Shown: positions 7,051 to 7,842 of the stretch, one piece after another
Position numbering within the stretch: position 1 is the first letter of the stretch
How the letters are laid out: the number at the start of each line of letters is the position of its first letter
Origin: an uncultured Collinsella sp.
Lineage (GTDB): Bacteria > Actinomycetota > Coriobacteriia > Coriobacteriales > Coriobacteriaceae
Direction of reading: 5' to 3'
Length of the DNA: 7,842 bases
Assembly (NCBI GenBank): GCA_900551015.1
Contig: URUI01000080.1
Location: 1 to 7,842, forward strand
Notes under the pieces: model-generated
What the model was told of the DNA's origin: nothing
Databases searched by the model: none
The model's input: the letters and a program-made list of their open reading frames with translations, nothing else
Made by a program: the position numbers and the translations under genes

Positions 7051-7087
7051 AAAACCACCACAAAGGTGCCTGGCCCCTTTGTGGTGG
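7051..7087. repeat. Palindromic intergenic repeat, copy C
   Basis: A perfect 12-bp stem CCACCACAAAGG/CCTTTGTGGTGG (7055-7066 with 7076-7087) with the same 9-nt centre as copy B. All 37 bases match copy B. It lies directly upstream of the candidate MFS promoter and, on the minus strand, ends in TTTTT, so it may shield the MFS gene from transcription coming from mobB. Confidence 0.9.
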
Positions 7088-7106
7088 AAATGACGTTTGC
7101 CCAGAT

Positions 7107-7141
7107 AAAACCTGCCAAAATAAACCTATCCCTTTTTGGCA
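7107..7141 (-). terminator. Candidate terminator downstream of mobB
   Basis: On the minus strand TGCCAAAA (7134-7141) pairs with TTTTGGCA (7113-7120) over a 13-nt loop, followed by GG and TTTT (7107-7110). The stem is AT-rich and the T-run short, so termination would be weak. It is the middle of three hairpins between mobB and the MFS promoter. Confidence 0.35.
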
Positions 7142-7160
7142 TGTTATGGCAGCCCAGCGA

Positions 7161-7260
7161 GCCGGTTCCAAGTGCCCCAGGTCGCCCCGAAAGAGGAGCG
7201 ACGCGTACTTTGGTACGCGAGCGACGGCTTGAGGGGCGAGATGGGGTGCTTGGGGCCGGC
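7161..7260. other. Very long GC-rich stem-loop, candidate structured RNA or repeat element
   Basis: Bases 7161-7188 pair with 7233-7260 over 28 positions, failing only at two adjacent ones (7180/7241 and 7181/7240) and using four G-U pairs on the plus-strand reading. The 44-nt tip holds a second perfect hairpin (CGCGTAC 7202-7208 with GTACGCG 7213-7219, TTTG loop) flanked by a direct repeat GAGCGAC (7196-7202 and 7219-7225). It begins 13 nt beyond the mobB stop codon. It has no following T-run on either strand, so it is unlikely to be a simple terminator. It may be a non-coding RNA, a 3'-end stabiliser or a small mobile repeat. I cannot name it. Confidence 0.6.
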
Positions 7261-7273
7261 GCAGCGTCAAGCC

Positions 7274-7842
7274 TTAAAGGTGGTCTTGGATGAGATCGCA
7301 GATGGCTCGGGCGTCGTTGATGTTGATGGCTCGGGTCGCAAAGCCGGCATCGAATGCCTGGCGTGCCAGGGCCTCGTTGCAGGCAAGGGCCAGCGTGTGG
7401 CCATCGACCAGGTCGAGCGAGCTCTTGCCGCGCAGACGGTCGACACCGGAGCGCGCAACGACGATGTTGTCGAAGCCCTCGGTCTTGTAGCCCTCGATGA
7501 TCACCACGTCGACATCGTTGTAGCGCGACAGCAGCTCGCGCGCGGGCATCTCGTCCTCCTCGCGCGTGTCGGCGTACTCCGCCCAGCGCGTGGCGCAGAT
7601 GAGGCCCACGTGCTTGGATCCGGCCTGGTGATGGCGCCAGGTGTCCTTAGCGGGCACATCGATATCAAAACCGTGATGCCCATGATGCTTGAGCGAACCC
7701 ACGCGCAGACCGCGGCGGGTGAGCTCGGCAATGACCTTCTCGACGAGCGTGGTCTTGCCCGAGTTTTGGTAGCCGATAAACGCGATCGCGGGGACGGCCG
7801 GGGCGGGAGCTGCGGGTGCAACGGCGACGGGTGCGCTCGCGG
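7274..7842 (-). CDS. mobB: MobB-type molybdopterin-guanine dinucleotide biosynthesis protein, N-terminus beyond window
   Basis: Cytoplasmic P-loop GTP-binding protein of molybdenum-cofactor synthesis; MobB assists MobA in attaching GMP to molybdopterin. There are 188 visible residues and the frame is open to the right edge. Walker A is GYQNSGKTT (visible residues 23-31), followed by LVEKVIAEL. Next come GSLKHHGHHGFDIDVPAKDTWRH (typical MobB, written here as two overlapping parts: GSLKHHGHHGFDID and VPAKDTWRH), then the DVVIIEGYK strand-turn, and a tail DARAICDLI. A GTG near 7702 lies after the P-loop and cannot be the start. Before the P-loop there is a stretch made almost only of Ala, Pro and Val (about 18 residues to the edge), with no start codon. 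This suggests a linker to another domain upstream, such as MobA or MoeA, but that part is not visible. The stop is TAA at 7274-7276, followed by the long stem-loop. Confidence 0.88.
   Translation of the reverse strand, partial: ASAPVAVAPAAPAPAVPAIAFIGYQNSGKTTLVEKVIAELTRRGLRVGSLKHHGHHGFDIDVPAKDTWRHHQAGSKHVGLICATRWAEYADTREEDEMPARELLSRYNDVDVVIIEGYKTEGFDNIVVARSGVDRLRGKSSLDLVDGHTLALACNEALARQAFDAGFATRAININDARAICDLIQDHL

Noticed and set aside
4482..7260. CRISPR array or insertion sequence
   Set aside because: The repeats are few, widely and unevenly spaced, self-complementary and lie between genes; no transposase, cas gene or regular spacers are present.

Overview
The window looks like a chromosomal segment of a high-G+C Gram-positive gut actinobacterium. 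My best guess is Coriobacteriia, Collinsella-like. This rests on secreted pilin-type surface proteins with sortase sorting signals, the style of the isopeptide-bonded domains, strong GGAGG ribosome sites, and GC-rich housekeeping genes separated by palindromic intergenic repeats. The taxonomic call is inference. All five genes I can support lie on the minus strand, so in transcription order the window reads from base 7842 to base 1.

Housekeeping half (7842 to about 4480): the C-terminal part of a MobB-type molybdenum-cofactor GTP-binding protein, entering from the right edge; an intergenic block with a very long hairpin (7161-7260), a smaller terminator-like hairpin and a palindromic repeat; a 12-TM MFS transporter (start set at 6880); two more inverted repeats; and a Cof-type HAD phosphatase (start set at 5389) followed by a repeat copy and a convincing Rho-independent terminator. 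Two copies of the palindromic repeat share 37 identical bases, and a third is a diverged relative. They look like one dispersed family.

Surface half (about 4480 to 1): an AT-rich regulatory region of about 450 bp, then a large adhesin gene (692-4029), then a backbone-type fimbrial pilin (start 699) that runs off the left edge. Adhesin and pilin overlap by 8 nt and are probably an operon, with further pilin or sortase genes expected beyond the window.

The most notable point is in the adhesin. Its signal peptide and its body lie in different reading frames, and the frames switch at a run of eight G residues just after the secretion signal. One more G (or two fewer) restores a single 1,112-residue protein with signal peptide, acidic linker, beta-helix head, two Lys-Asn isopeptide stalk domains, an LPLSG sorting signal, TM helix and basic tail. 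The window therefore appears to show the OFF register of a phase-variable pilus-associated adhesin. A sequencing or assembly error in the homopolymer is the main alternative.
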